DNA of 25,590 nucleotides from assembly GCA_964529035.1 (NCBI GenBank), contig CAZGUG010000030.1, positions 1-25,590 on the forward strand. The letters run 5' to 3'. The notes under the pieces were generated by a model, which searched no databases, was not told where the DNA came from, and saw nothing but the letters and a program-made list of their open reading frames with translations. The position numbers and the translations under genes are program-made. The stretch is from CAZGUG01 sp964529035 (GTDB lineage Bacteria > Bacillota > Clostridia > Ch29). Below, in pieces: positions 10,101 to 16,852 of this stretch (position 1 is its first letter; each line of letters opens with the position of its first letter).

Positions 10101-12781
10101 TAGCATTTTCAAGCAGCAGCAGGGACACAATCGATACTCCTGGGGGTGTACACTTATTGAATGCCAGTATAATGCCAAAGGAGGATATAGCCCTGATACA
10201 CGCTGCAGCAAGGATAATACTCAAAGGCGGGGACGGCCCCATCGACCTGCAGCTCAAATACCACGACGACAGCGACGAACTGCCGGGGGAAAAGAGCTTT
10301 AACAGGTACGACATTGAATACGATGACAGGGATTATCCGCTTGAACTCGAGTATTTTAACGGGTATGGAGGATTTTCCATAGATGGAAGGGAATATATAA
10401 TAAGGCTCAGGGAGAATACTCATACACCGGCACCGTGGATAAACGTGATTTCCAACGAAAATTTTGGGTTTTCAGTTTCGGAAAACGGTTCGGGGTCGGT
10501 GTGGTCTGAAAACAGCAGGGAGAATAAACTAACCCCGTGGTCCAACGACCCGGTTGTGGACCCCCCGGGAGAAGTGATATATATAAGAGACGAGGAGAAC
10601 GGTGATGTATGGACGGTAACACCTCTTCCCATCAGGGACAAGGGCAGCTATACCATCAGGCACGGGCTGGGCTATTCGGTGTTCCAACACTTTTGCCACG
10701 GCATTGACCAAAGCCTTACAATGTTTGTTCCCGACGACCAGCCGGTGAAGGTTTCAATGCTGGGGCTGAAAAACGATAGTAACAAGAAAAGAAATATAAG
10801 CATTACATATTATGTAAGGCCGGTGCTGGGTATAAGCGACCAGCTGACGCAGCAGTATATACACACCGTGTATAACAGCGAAAACCAGGTGTTTTTTATA
10901 AAAAATCCGCTTAGCTATGATTTTTCGGGGCGCACTGCCTTTGTGTCAGCCTCGGGCAGTGTGAGCAGTTGTACCGGGGATAGGGTTGAATTTTTGGGGA
11001 TAGGCGGTGACCTTAAAAACCCTAAGGCTCTGTCCAGGGAAGGTCTTTCCAACAGGACCGGAGTGGGCTATGACCCCTGTGCGGCGGTGCAGGTGCATAT
11101 TGAGCTTGACATCGGACAGGAGAGGGAACTGGTATTCCTGCTGGGCCAGGTTTCGGAAGAGTCCCGGGCCTATGAAATCGCGGCACACTATAAGAGTCCG
11201 GAAAACTGCAGGAAATCCCTGCAGCAGGTAAAAAAACGCTGGGAAGACATTACCGGGGCCATAAGGGTCAAAACCCCCGATTCTACCATGGATTTAATGC
11301 TGAACTATTGGCTCATGTACCAGACAATTTCATGCCGGCTGTGGGCAAGGACCGCTTTCTACCAGTCGGGAGGTGCCTTCGGGTTCAGGGACCAGCTGCA
11401 GGATGCGGTTAATGTGGTATACGCAATGCCGGATTTGACACGCAGGCAGATTCTAATGCACTGTGCCCATCAGTTTGTTGATGGGGACGTACAGCACTGG
11501 TGGCACCCGGGTATTCAGGAAAAGGGTATCCGCACCAGGTTCTCTGATGACCTTATGTGGTTGCCCTACGCCACTGCGGAATATATAAAAAGGACCGGTG
11601 ATTACGGTATTCTTGAAGAGGAAGTGCATTACCTGGAGGATTTGCCGCTGGGTGAAGAGGAAGACGAAAGGTACGGTACTCCCCGGATTTCCAGGGAGAA
11701 ATCCACTGTATACCAGCACTGCATTAGGGCCATTGAAAGGGCACTGAAGTATGGCGAGCACGGTATACCCCTTATGGGCTCCGGCGACTGGAACGACGGG
11801 ATGAATACGGTTGGAAACAAAGGGAAGGGGGAGAGCATTTGGCTGGGTTGGTTTATTTGCGATACTCTGGTCAAATTCCTGCCCGCCTGTGAAAGGATGA
11901 ATGACCTGCAGAGCAAAGAAAGATACACTCAGGCAGTGAAGGATATAGCAAAGGCTATTGAGGAAAGCGGGTGGGACGGCTCATGGTACAGAAGGGCATA
12001 TTTTGATGACGGCACTCCGTTGGGTTCTTCGGAAAATACAGAATGTACGATAGATTCCATAGCCCAGTCATGGGCTGTAATAAGCGCCCAGGGTGACAGA
12101 AAAAGAGTGGTTGAGGCGATGAACGCCGTGGAGCATTATTTGGTAAGAAGAAACGAAGGCCTGATTTTACTGTTTACGCCGCCCTTTGATGAAAGCGATC
12201 TGGAGCCGGGATACATTAAGGGCTATGTTCCGGGGGTACGTGAGAACGGCGGGCAGTATACCCATGCCGCAACATGGGTGATAAATGCCTTTGCCCTGCT
12301 TGGGTGCGGTGACAAGGCATGGGAGTTTTTCAACATGATAAACCCGGTTAACCATGCCAGAACCCCGATAGAATGTGCCACCTACAGGGTTGAGCCCTAT
12401 GTTGTGGCGGCGGACGTGTATGCGGCAGGGCCTCATGTAGGCAGGGGCGGCTGGACCTGGTATACCGGCGCCGCAGGCTGGCTGTACAGGGTGGGACTGG
12501 AGTATATGCTGGGGTTCAAAAAAGAGGGCGACCGGCTTGTGATAAGGCCCTGTATTCCCAAGAACTGGGGCGAATACCGGATAGCGTACAGATACAAAGG
12601 TACTATGTATAATATAGATGTTAAAAACCCGGACAAGGTTAACCGGGGAATCAGGGAAATTACCCTGGACAATAAGGTATTGAAGGAAGGGTATATACCC
12701 CTGTCGGATGACGGAGGCATACACACGGTACAGATAATCATGGGGAATGAATCCCCAAGCAGTACCGAAGGAAACAATTAA
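4112..12781 (+). CDS. ndvB: Cyclic beta-1,2-glucan synthase (NdvB/Cgs type, GT84-GH189-GH94)
   Basis: This giant membrane enzyme builds a beta-1,2-glucan from UDP-glucose and cyclises it. The 2889-residue length matches the family. In order: an N-terminal hydrophobic segment (2-16); a soluble region; membrane segments ~404-460; a processive glycosyltransferase domain with DADT at 627-630, HDLLEG at 740-745 and QLLRW at 782-786; more membrane segments at ~815-866 and ~946-988; a glycoamylase-like cyclisation domain ~1004-1540 (now GH189; NWYDT, MAHHQGMSL); two beta-sandwich regions (~1604-1890, ~2080-2357); and a GH94 phosphorylase-like domain from ~2387 with FRDQLQD, HQFVDGDVQHWWHP and GSGDWNDG (2556-2563, likely general acid D2562), thought to set chain length. 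ATG 4112 follows AGGAAGG at 4094-4100. No export gene such as ndvA lies nearby. The linear beta-1,2-glucan product cannot be excluded. Confidence 0.93.
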   Translation: MGVLLFVLVASLLLIGIRRHMNTIGKEAGTIKDVLLQPEQLKVHAEQIAREHTIQKRPRLVKSLTGRLDSNFKTITTAYRDINSYAKKERELTPASEWLLDNYYKIEEQVKEIKQSLTRERLRKLHILDSGMLRGYPRVYAIVLELISHTDGRLDQNLLIEFVRAYQRHSKLSSAEVWSLSLMTRLALIENIRYICERIHRTQQQWERAEKFASANSTRLLPAISEQMKDIKRFDSSYIEHMLRRMRKEGTETGEIIDFLDSKLYDYGITVRDMIDREHRDQAARKISVGNAITSLNVVAVLDWNDIFESLCAINEVLKEDPAGVYPGMDFESRDYYRKLIEKISAAAKTPQFNVARKAVDCARQACDSIGEGKKCHVGYYIAGKGRAQLFGLLGVGGSRYRFHDYSVAFYLVAIILAALMIVSGLLFYSYNYAVGAGIMLHLLIALTVLVPASDVAVSFVNWGFSHSALPAFLPKLEYREGIPDSARTLVVIPTLLPNGKKVRELIDRLEVFYHANREENLYFALAGDFKDADRKEMPGDREIIEEGLARIKRLNEKYSKGNQLFYFMHRYRQYNDIQGKWMGWERKRGAILELNALLGGATDTSYSVVSGDISPLKDVKYVITLDADTNLTMESAKKLIGTISHPLNRAVCGETEGVIQDGYGIIQPRIGIDIESANRSLFTRAFAGQGGIDPYTTAISDIYQDMFGEGIFTGKGIYDIDVFNRILKDAFPDNSVLSHDLLEGSFARAALVSDIELIDGYPSGYGSYMMRLHRWVRGDWQLLRWLCPRIKNKKGETVKNPLSLLSRWKIFDNLRRSLVPVFQVLLIFLGLIVFPGSTAVWIAFAVVSLAFGFFLEVVDHIVFGSHTGFGQKLNGNALPALKGSAYHTLFRFIFLPHHAYTVADGIIRTLYRMFVTKKNMLEWVTASEVEKNLKNDLAGYAKRMRIPVGISVFILASTLLLRFDSLPYVFAIGVLWLFSPRIAHGISVTDDTGPQRVAQRDIDELRKLSRKTWAYYEDFADAQNNYLAPDNVQVDPPNGVAYRTSPTNIGFMLISILSARDFGYISTLDMVDRIDRSLITIEGMEKWKGHLYNWYDTRNLEVLRPYFVSTVDSGNLVGYLICLKNGLEEYKNKPVIDPGRIKGLIDTARLIGSESERLEILERMLDKDCIGLTEWRQLLLNLRKQEPDDDTWALKLDRTAGSFLEEVRELFPDNGILTKASDYIRRMDDGEKVLQLFEAVERDVSLQNLLETYSSLIEGIDGLKEKNPGGDDAREAIAGIREEIVRCRTNTAGLTERMDGLARRIGEIIDATEFTPLYDTTRHLFSVGYNVDEERLINSYYDLLASEARIASYIAIARREVPRKHWFKLGRALSVLDGYRGLVSWAGTMFEYLMPLLVMKSYRNTLMDETYGTIVKAQKIYGDKRNTPWGISESGYYAFDMLLNYQYKAFGIPDFGLKRGLAEDMVISPYSTLLALPVNPELAVENIRRLKDEGLEGEYGFFEAIDYTPGRIARKKKKVIVKSYMAHHQGMSLISLSNYLNDGIIQDRFHRDPVIRSAEILLQEKIPMQVIITKEYKENVQPLEEAEREEVKVIRIFGVPDTPVPQCHMLSNGRYSLMLTNGGGGYSKKDGLQVTRWREDALEGGFGTFIFLRNLNTKKIWSCTYEPMRERPDGYMAVFSQDKADFYRTDDGIDTHSEIVVTTEDNAEIRRVSLTNHGDEPAVIELTSYLEPVLAVQSADVAHPVFQSLFVKTEAVMQYDSILAWRRPRESKNIPLWAVHSVTVEGDTAAGLQYETERSKFLGRGRDITNPAALTQPLSNTAGIVLDPVMCLRKRVKVEPGKIVKVSFMTGIAGTRDEAVMLASKYHNPSSIARAFDLALTRSQVETTYLNLRAGEIKTYQNMLSQIVYPGPARRKYRDIIRKNEKGQSALWSYGISGDTPIVLVSIDKTDHSDIVRECLKAHEYWRTKGLMVDLVILNRDQSNYLQPLKEHLNEIAFSSSSRDTIDTPGGVHLLNASIMPKEDIALIHAAARIILKGGDGPIDLQLKYHDDSDELPGEKSFNRYDIEYDDRDYPLELEYFNGYGGFSIDGREYIIRLRENTHTPAPWINVISNENFGFSVSENGSGSVWSENSRENKLTPWSNDPVVDPPGEVIYIRDEENGDVWTVTPLPIRDKGSYTIRHGLGYSVFQHFCHGIDQSLTMFVPDDQPVKVSMLGLKNDSNKKRNISITYYVRPVLGISDQLTQQYIHTVYNSENQVFFIKNPLSYDFSGRTAFVSASGSVSSCTGDRVEFLGIGGDLKNPKALSREGLSNRTGVGYDPCAAVQVHIELDIGQERELVFLLGQVSEESRAYEIAAHYKSPENCRKSLQQVKKRWEDITGAIRVKTPDSTMDLMLNYWLMYQTISCRLWARTAFYQSGGAFGFRDQLQDAVNVVYAMPDLTRRQILMHCAHQFVDGDVQHWWHPGIQEKGIRTRFSDDLMWLPYATAEYIKRTGDYGILEEEVHYLEDLPLGEEEDERYGTPRISREKSTVYQHCIRAIERALKYGEHGIPLMGSGDWNDGMNTVGNKGKGESIWLGWFICDTLVKFLPACERMNDLQSKERYTQAVKDIAKAIEESGWDGSWYRRAYFDDGTPLGSSENTECTIDSIAQSWAVISAQGDRKRVVEAMNAVEHYLVRRNEGLILLFTPPFDESDLEPGYIKGYVPGVRENGGQYTHAATWVINAFALLGCGDKAWEFFNMINPVNHARTPIECATYRVEPYVVAADVYAAGPHVGRGGWTWYTGAAGWLYRVGLEYMLGFKKEGDRLVIRPCIPKNWGEYRIAYRYKGTMYNIDVKNPDKVNRGIREITLDNKVLKEGYIPLSDDGGIHTVQIIMGNESPSSTEGNN

Positions 12782-12809
12782 AATGTATAACCTGTTAAGG
12801 GGTGAAACT

Positions 12810-14567
12810 GTGGAGCATATAAACGAATACAACAAATGGCTAAACAGCTCTCATATAGATGAGAACACAAAGAAGGAACTGTTGGATATTAAAAACGACC
12901 AGGACGAGATAAGAGAACGGTTTTGCACATGCCTGGAGTTTGGCACAGCGGGCTTAAGGGGTTTGATGGGTGCAGGTACCAACAGGATGAATGAGTATAC
13001 TGTGGGAAGGGCGGCCCAGGGCCTGGCCAACCATATCAATTCACTGGACCGCCGGTACGCCGAACGGGGTGTGGCAATCGCCTATGATTCACGGCGCTTT
13101 TCCTACGAGTTTGCGCTGCGTACTGCGCTGGTTTTAAATGCAAATGGCATAAGAGCCTATTTGTTTGACGATATAAGACCCACTCCCCTTTTATCCTTTG
13201 CTGTACGGGAGCTTGAAGCGGCGGCGGGGATAGTTATAACCGCCAGCCATAACCCGGCGGGGTATAACGGATTTAAGGTATACTGGGAGGACGGAGGACA
13301 AATAACCCAGGACAGGGCATCCAGAATAACATATGAGATATACGGTGCCTGCGATTTCTGTGAAGTTCCGGTAATGGACAAAGAGAAAGCCCTGGGGAAA
13401 GGGATGCTCAAAATTGTGGGCGACGAGATAGACAAAAAATACATCGACAGGGTGCTTGTATTATGCCTTGAAAGGGAAATGATACGGCAAAACGGTGAAA
13501 AACTGGGTATAGTTTACACACCGCTGCACGGCACCGGCTACAGGCTGGTGGGTTCGGTTCTTGCGGCCGCCGGATTTAACGGAGTTAATACCGTTAGGGA
13601 ACAGCAGGAGCCCCATATGGATTTCCCCACCGTCAAGTCGCCCAACCCGGAAGACCGGCAGGCCCTGGAACTGGCAATAGCGACTGCCGTAAAGAACGGC
13701 AGCGACATAGTTGTGGCCACCGACCCGGATGCCGACCGGATAGGGATTGCGGCAAAAAACAAAAAAGGGGAGTTTGAAACCTTTACCGGCAACCAGATAG
13801 GGGTACTGCTTGCCGAATATATACTGTCCCAAAGAAACAGAATGGGAATTTATGTGGACGGCGATACCGTTATTAAGACAATAGTCACAAGCGAATTGGG
13901 AAGGATTGTGGCATCTAGCCATGGGGTGGACACCATAGATACCCTGACCGGTTTTAAATACATCGGTGAAAAAATAGAAGAGTTTTCCAGAACCCGGGAA
14001 AAAAATTTCGTATTCGGGTATGAAGAAAGCAACGGGTATCTTTTAGGGGACTTTGTAAGGGACAAGGACGGTATTATTGCCACACTGCTTGTGTGTGAGA
14101 TGGCTCTTTTCTATAAACTGAAGGGTATAACCCTGTCGGATGTATTGGAGGACTTGTACCGACGATACGGATATTTCATAGAGGATGTTGTTTCCATCAG
14201 GCTGGAGGGCTGTGAAGGGCTGGAGAGAACTAAGGGAATAATGGAATACTTCAGGGAAAACAAGGAACATATAGACGGGATACTGGGCGAGCCGGTGGAA
14301 GAGATAAGGGACTATCTGCATCAGGTATGTTATGATGCGAAGGGCAATCCAAAGGGAGAAACCGGTCTTCCGATCTCTGATGTGTTATACTTTAAACTGA
14401 AGGACAGGTCGTGGGTATGTATACGCCCCTCGGGTACCGAACCGAAACTCAAGCTGTATTTTTCAGTTGCCGCCGCAAGGAAGGAAGATGCAAAAGAAAG
14501 GCTCAAAAGGCTCAGGGCGAAAGCGGATGTTATTATGGCTGAATTGATGGGAGGAGTCTTGTTATGA
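12810..14567 (+). CDS. pgcA: Phospho-sugar mutase (phosphoglucomutase/phosphomannomutase)
   Basis: This alpha-D-phosphohexomutase most likely interconverts glucose-6-phosphate and glucose-1-phosphate, giving the precursor of UDP-glucose; mannose phosphates are possible alternatives. All four active-site loops are intact: TASHNP with catalytic S146, metal loop DPDADR (305-310), sugar loop GYEES (403-407) and phosphate loop RPSGTEP (539-545). This contrasts sharply with the erased mutase domain two genes upstream. GTG 12810 is preferred because AAGGGGTG at 12797-12804 is well spaced and the N-terminus (VEHINEYNKWL) then matches the short family start. ATG 12783 or ATG 12747, inside the end of ndvB, are less likely alternatives. 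The protein is then 585 residues. It sits 28 nt after ndvB and overlaps the next gene by 4 nt. Confidence 0.92.
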   Translation: MEHINEYNKWLNSSHIDENTKKELLDIKNDQDEIRERFCTCLEFGTAGLRGLMGAGTNRMNEYTVGRAAQGLANHINSLDRRYAERGVAIAYDSRRFSYEFALRTALVLNANGIRAYLFDDIRPTPLLSFAVRELEAAAGIVITASHNPAGYNGFKVYWEDGGQITQDRASRITYEIYGACDFCEVPVMDKEKALGKGMLKIVGDEIDKKYIDRVLVLCLEREMIRQNGEKLGIVYTPLHGTGYRLVGSVLAAAGFNGVNTVREQQEPHMDFPTVKSPNPEDRQALELAIATAVKNGSDIVVATDPDADRIGIAAKNKKGEFETFTGNQIGVLLAEYILSQRNRMGIYVDGDTVIKTIVTSELGRIVASSHGVDTIDTLTGFKYIGEKIEEFSRTREKNFVFGYEESNGYLLGDFVRDKDGIIATLLVCEMALFYKLKGITLSDVLEDLYRRYGYFIEDVVSIRLEGCEGLERTKGIMEYFRENKEHIDGILGEPVEEIRDYLHQVCYDAKGNPKGETGLPISDVLYFKLKDRSWVCIRPSGTEPKLKLYFSVAAARKEDAKERLKRLRAKADVIMAELMGGVLL

Positions 14568-15898
14568 CTAACAAAGTAAGATTGGATTTCTCAAAAATGC
14601 TGCAGGCGGTGCCGGATATTGAAAACGGGATAAAATCCATAGCTCCCAGGCTTTCGGCTGCAGACAGGGCGGTTCGGTCAAAAAGGGATTCGGGGGTGTT
14701 GGGGTTTTTTGATCTGCCCCATATGAACGGGGAGAAAGACGAAATAAAGAGCACTGCAGAAGATATTAAAGAAAACTTTGAAAACATGGTAGTGATAGGC
14801 ATCGGGGGTTCCGCCCTCGGCAACAGGCTGTTGCATGGCGCCCTTAATCATCCGTATTACAATGAACTAACGGCGGAAGCCAGAAGGGGCTGTCCGAGAA
14901 TTTATGTGCTGGACAGCATAGATTCCGACAGCCTGAAGGGGCTGCTTGACATACTTGACATTAGAAAAACAGCATTCAACGTTATCACAAAGTCGGGCGG
15001 TACGGTGGAAACCATGGCGAACTTCCTTGTGCTGAAGAATATGCTGGTAAGAGAAGCCGGCTCTGACAGGGCAAGGAAGAGCATAATAGCCACCACCGAC
15101 GCGTCCCGGGGTAATCTGCTTGAGATTGCACGGCAGGAGGGTTACAGGGTTTTTCATATTCCCGGAAACGTAGGCGGCAGGTATTCGGTGTTGTCCGCTG
15201 TGGGCCTCTTGTCGGCGGCGGTGTCGGGTATTGACATTGAGGAGCTCCTGTCGGGGGCAGAGTATGCGGCCCGGGATTGTACCGGCGAAGAACCGTATCA
15301 AAACCAGGCCCTTATGGGAGCGGCTCTTCAATACATCGCCTGGCAAAGGGGCAGGTCGGTATCGGTTGTTATGCCCTATTCGGATGCACTGTATTACTTT
15401 GGTGACTGGTACTGCCAGTTGTGGGCGGAAAGCCTGGGCAAGACCATAGAAACCGATGGCGGAAGAATACAAATGGGGCAGACACCGCTGAAAGCTGTGG
15501 GGGTAAGGGATCAGCACTCACTGCTACAGTTGTTTCTCGACGGACCCGATGACAAAATATTTACGCTTTTTGAAGTTGAAAAAAGATACAATTCCTTCAT
15601 AATTCCAGCGGCGGGTAAAGCGCATAAAAACCTTGACTACCTGGGCGGCAGCACGCTGCAGAAGCTGTTGGATTCCGAGTTTAGGGCAACAGAGAGCGTT
15701 CTGACAAAGCGGGGGAGGATGAACTATAAAATAACACTGCCGGATATCTCTCCCCATACAATAGGCCAGCTTATATTCTTTTACATGCTTATGACTGCCT
15801 ACATGGGAGAGTTGTTCGGGGTAAACGCCTTTGACCAGCCGGCGGTGGAGGAAGGCAAAAAAATAACTTACAGGCTGATGGGCAGGCCGGGCTGTTGA
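14564..15898 (+). CDS. pgi: Glucose-6-phosphate isomerase
   Basis: This enzyme interconverts glucose-6-phosphate and fructose-6-phosphate in the cytoplasm, linking glycolysis or gluconeogenesis to the glucan precursor pool. At 444 residues it has the length of the Bacillus-type enzyme. Seen in sequence are the first SIS domain glycine loop VIGIGGSALGNRLL, TKSGGTVET, the family signature around IETDGGRIQMGQTPLKAVG and DQHSLLQLFLDGP, and the C-terminal region with FGVNAFDQPAVEEGKK. The ATG at 14564 shares bases with the TGA of the mutase gene (ATGA overlap), and GGGAGGAG lies 7 nt upstream, so translation is probably coupled. It is the last gene of the operon. No terminator is visible in the 23 nt before the convergent sporulation gene. 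Confidence 0.96.
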   Translation: MTNKVRLDFSKMLQAVPDIENGIKSIAPRLSAADRAVRSKRDSGVLGFFDLPHMNGEKDEIKSTAEDIKENFENMVVIGIGGSALGNRLLHGALNHPYYNELTAEARRGCPRIYVLDSIDSDSLKGLLDILDIRKTAFNVITKSGGTVETMANFLVLKNMLVREAGSDRARKSIIATTDASRGNLLEIARQEGYRVFHIPGNVGGRYSVLSAVGLLSAAVSGIDIEELLSGAEYAARDCTGEEPYQNQALMGAALQYIAWQRGRSVSVVMPYSDALYYFGDWYCQLWAESLGKTIETDGGRIQMGQTPLKAVGVRDQHSLLQLFLDGPDDKIFTLFEVEKRYNSFIIPAAGKAHKNLDYLGGSTLQKLLDSEFRATESVLTKRGRMNYKITLPDISPHTIGQLIFFYMLMTAYMGELFGVNAFDQPAVEEGKKITYRLMGRPGC

Positions 15899-15921
15899 CA
15901 GGAACGGGAATATAGCAAGGC

Positions 15922-16386
15922 TCATGCTTCCGGTATATCGGTTACCAGTATATTCAATTCGAGATTTTGGGACAGCAGAATATACCGGACCCTTAACTGG
16001 CATTTGCCGGAACTGAAGGTTAAGACTCTGCCGTCAAATACCCTGACCACCAGTTCAAGGTCTACGCTTTCCACAGGTTGGCCTATAAGGTGAGCTACCG
16101 CGTCCCTTATGTACTTTTCAACCGAATGCATTTCAATTTTATGCCCGTTATACTGCAGGACGGGCACTATATTTTCCACGACAAGTCCCCTGGGGGGGAT
16201 ATCCTTATCCTGCAGTTGCTTAAGCCTGGTTTCAGCATAGCTGAGCCGGGCCTTAAGGTCGTTTATTGTACTGTGGGCGGTTTCCAGCTTATACCCGTAC
16301 AAGAGATTTACAAGTATGGCTCCTGCAAGAAATCCAAGCAGCAGTATACCGGCATACCGGATTGTTTTTAAAAGGGATTTATTCAG
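15922..16386 (-). CDS. YtrI-like sporulation membrane protein, probable CTG start
   Basis: This protein has an N-terminal membrane helix (about residues 11-28: YAGILLLGFLAGAILVNL), then a coiled-coil stretch (about 30-55) and an alpha/beta C-terminal domain, 154 residues in all. This layout, and its place directly after a YtrH-like gene, fit YtrI, a SigE-controlled sporulation membrane protein of Bacillus. No ATG, GTG or TTG occurs between the in-frame stop and TTG 16302; starting at that TTG would remove the membrane helix. CTG 16386-16384 overlaps the upstream TGA (CTGA) and has GGAGGG 7 nt upstream, so it is the best-supported start. I recognise the architecture and context rather than strong residue identity, so the family call is moderate. 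Confidence 0.65.
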   Translation of the reverse strand: MNKSLLKTIRYAGILLLGFLAGAILVNLLYGYKLETAHSTINDLKARLSYAETRLKQLQDKDIPPRGLVVENIVPVLQYNGHKIEMHSVEKYIRDAVAHLIGQPVESVDLELVVRVFDGRVLTFSSGKCQLRVRYILLSQNLELNILVTDIPEA

Positions 16387-16712
16387 CTTAAATCCCTCCC
16401 TCTAATCAGACAGAGTATGATGTAGCCAAGCTGGGCTCCACCCATGGCAAAGAAAACGTACAACAGCTGCCTGACAAGGGTCTTTACCTCACCCCTGAAA
16501 AGCCCCTGCTCAAGCACCCGGAAGGAAGAAAAGGTACCCCCGAGGGCCACGGCAACCGCCCATATTTTTATATTGTCGGCTATTGTTATCATGGTTTTCA
16601 GGGGCGGCTGGTCTGTCAGGGTGGCCGCAAGGGCACCAAAAACAGAGCCCCCCAGAACAACTCCCAGGGCGATAAAGAAATTGAGTATTATATTTGAAAA
16701 GAATGTGGTCAT
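16383..16712 (-). CDS. ytrH: YtrH-like sporulation protein
   Basis: This small integral membrane protein (109 residues) has segments at about 6-29 (IILNFFIALGVVLGGSVFGALAA), 45-65 and 80-103, and resembles YtrH, which is made in the mother cell and needed for efficient sporulation in Bacillus. Its stop overlaps the start of the YtrI-like gene by 4 nt, so the pair is probably translationally coupled. ATG 16712 is chosen because GGGTGA, part of the extended anti-Shine-Dalgarno match GGAGGTGAT, lies 5 nt upstream and the N-terminus then fits the family; ATG 16718 is an alternative. A longer start at 16781 would lie upstream of the candidate SigE promoter and is unlikely. The exact biochemical role of the family is unknown. 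Confidence 0.78.
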   Translation of the reverse strand: MTTFFSNIILNFFIALGVVLGGSVFGALAATLTDQPPLKTMITIADNIKIWAVAVALGGTFSSFRVLEQGLFRGEVKTLVRQLLYVFFAMGGAQLGYIILCLIRGRDLS

Positions 16713-16736
16713 ATGCATCACCCGTCTGTTTTTTAA

Positions 16737-16765
16737 TATGTATTCCGGTGACTTATCATTTATGA
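16737..16765 (-). promoter_or_regulatory. Candidate SigE-type promoter for the ytrH-ytrI pair
   Basis: On the minus strand TCATAAA (16765-16759) and AATACATA (16744-16737) are separated by 14 nt, similar to the mother-cell SigE pattern of KMATATT, 14-15 nt and CATACAAT. The match is partial (5 of 7 and 5 of 8). Transcription would begin about 18 nt before the chosen ytrH start. The upstream hexamer lies inside the left arm of an inverted repeat shared with the divergent GntR promoter. Confidence 0.35.
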
Positions 16766-16825
16766 TTTTGTGTATTGACAAACAAAGTCATAAATGTTAT
16801 AGTTAAATACACAAGTAATTAACTA
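16759..16825. promoter_or_regulatory. Nested inverted repeats, probable GntR operator region
   Basis: Three inverted repeats overlap the promoter: TTTATGATTTTG (16759-16770) against CAAAGTCATAAA (16783-16794), one mismatch; TTGTGTATT (16768-16776) against AATACACAA (16806-16814), perfect; and TAGTTAA (16800-16806) against TTAACTA (16819-16825), perfect. YtrA-family regulators bind inverted repeats of this general kind at their own promoters. Which repeat is the true site cannot be decided from sequence. Confidence 0.6.
16775..16803 (+). promoter_or_regulatory. SigA-type promoter of the GntR-ABC operon
   Basis: TTGACA (16775-16780), a 17-nt spacer and TATAGT (16798-16803) make a near-consensus vegetative promoter about 50 nt upstream of the GntR start codon. 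It is the strongest-looking promoter in the window and is embedded in inverted repeats, as expected for a tightly repressed autoregulated operon. Confidence 0.85.
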
Positions 16826-16852
16826 ACCAACTGATGAGGGAGGTTGGGAACT

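Noticed and set aside
12167..12835. Minus-strand 222-codon open frame opposite the end of ndvB
   Set aside because: It lies opposite the conserved GH94 domain and has no family features, so it is a shadow frame.
16078..16371. Plus-strand 97-codon open frame over the ytrI-like gene
   Set aside because: No ribosome site or recognisable product; the minus-strand frame has a membrane helix, a coiled coil and a coupled start.
16713..16781. N-terminal extension of the YtrH-like protein to 16781
   Set aside because: It would start upstream of the candidate SigE promoter and within the GntR promoter region, and it adds a tail not typical of the family.
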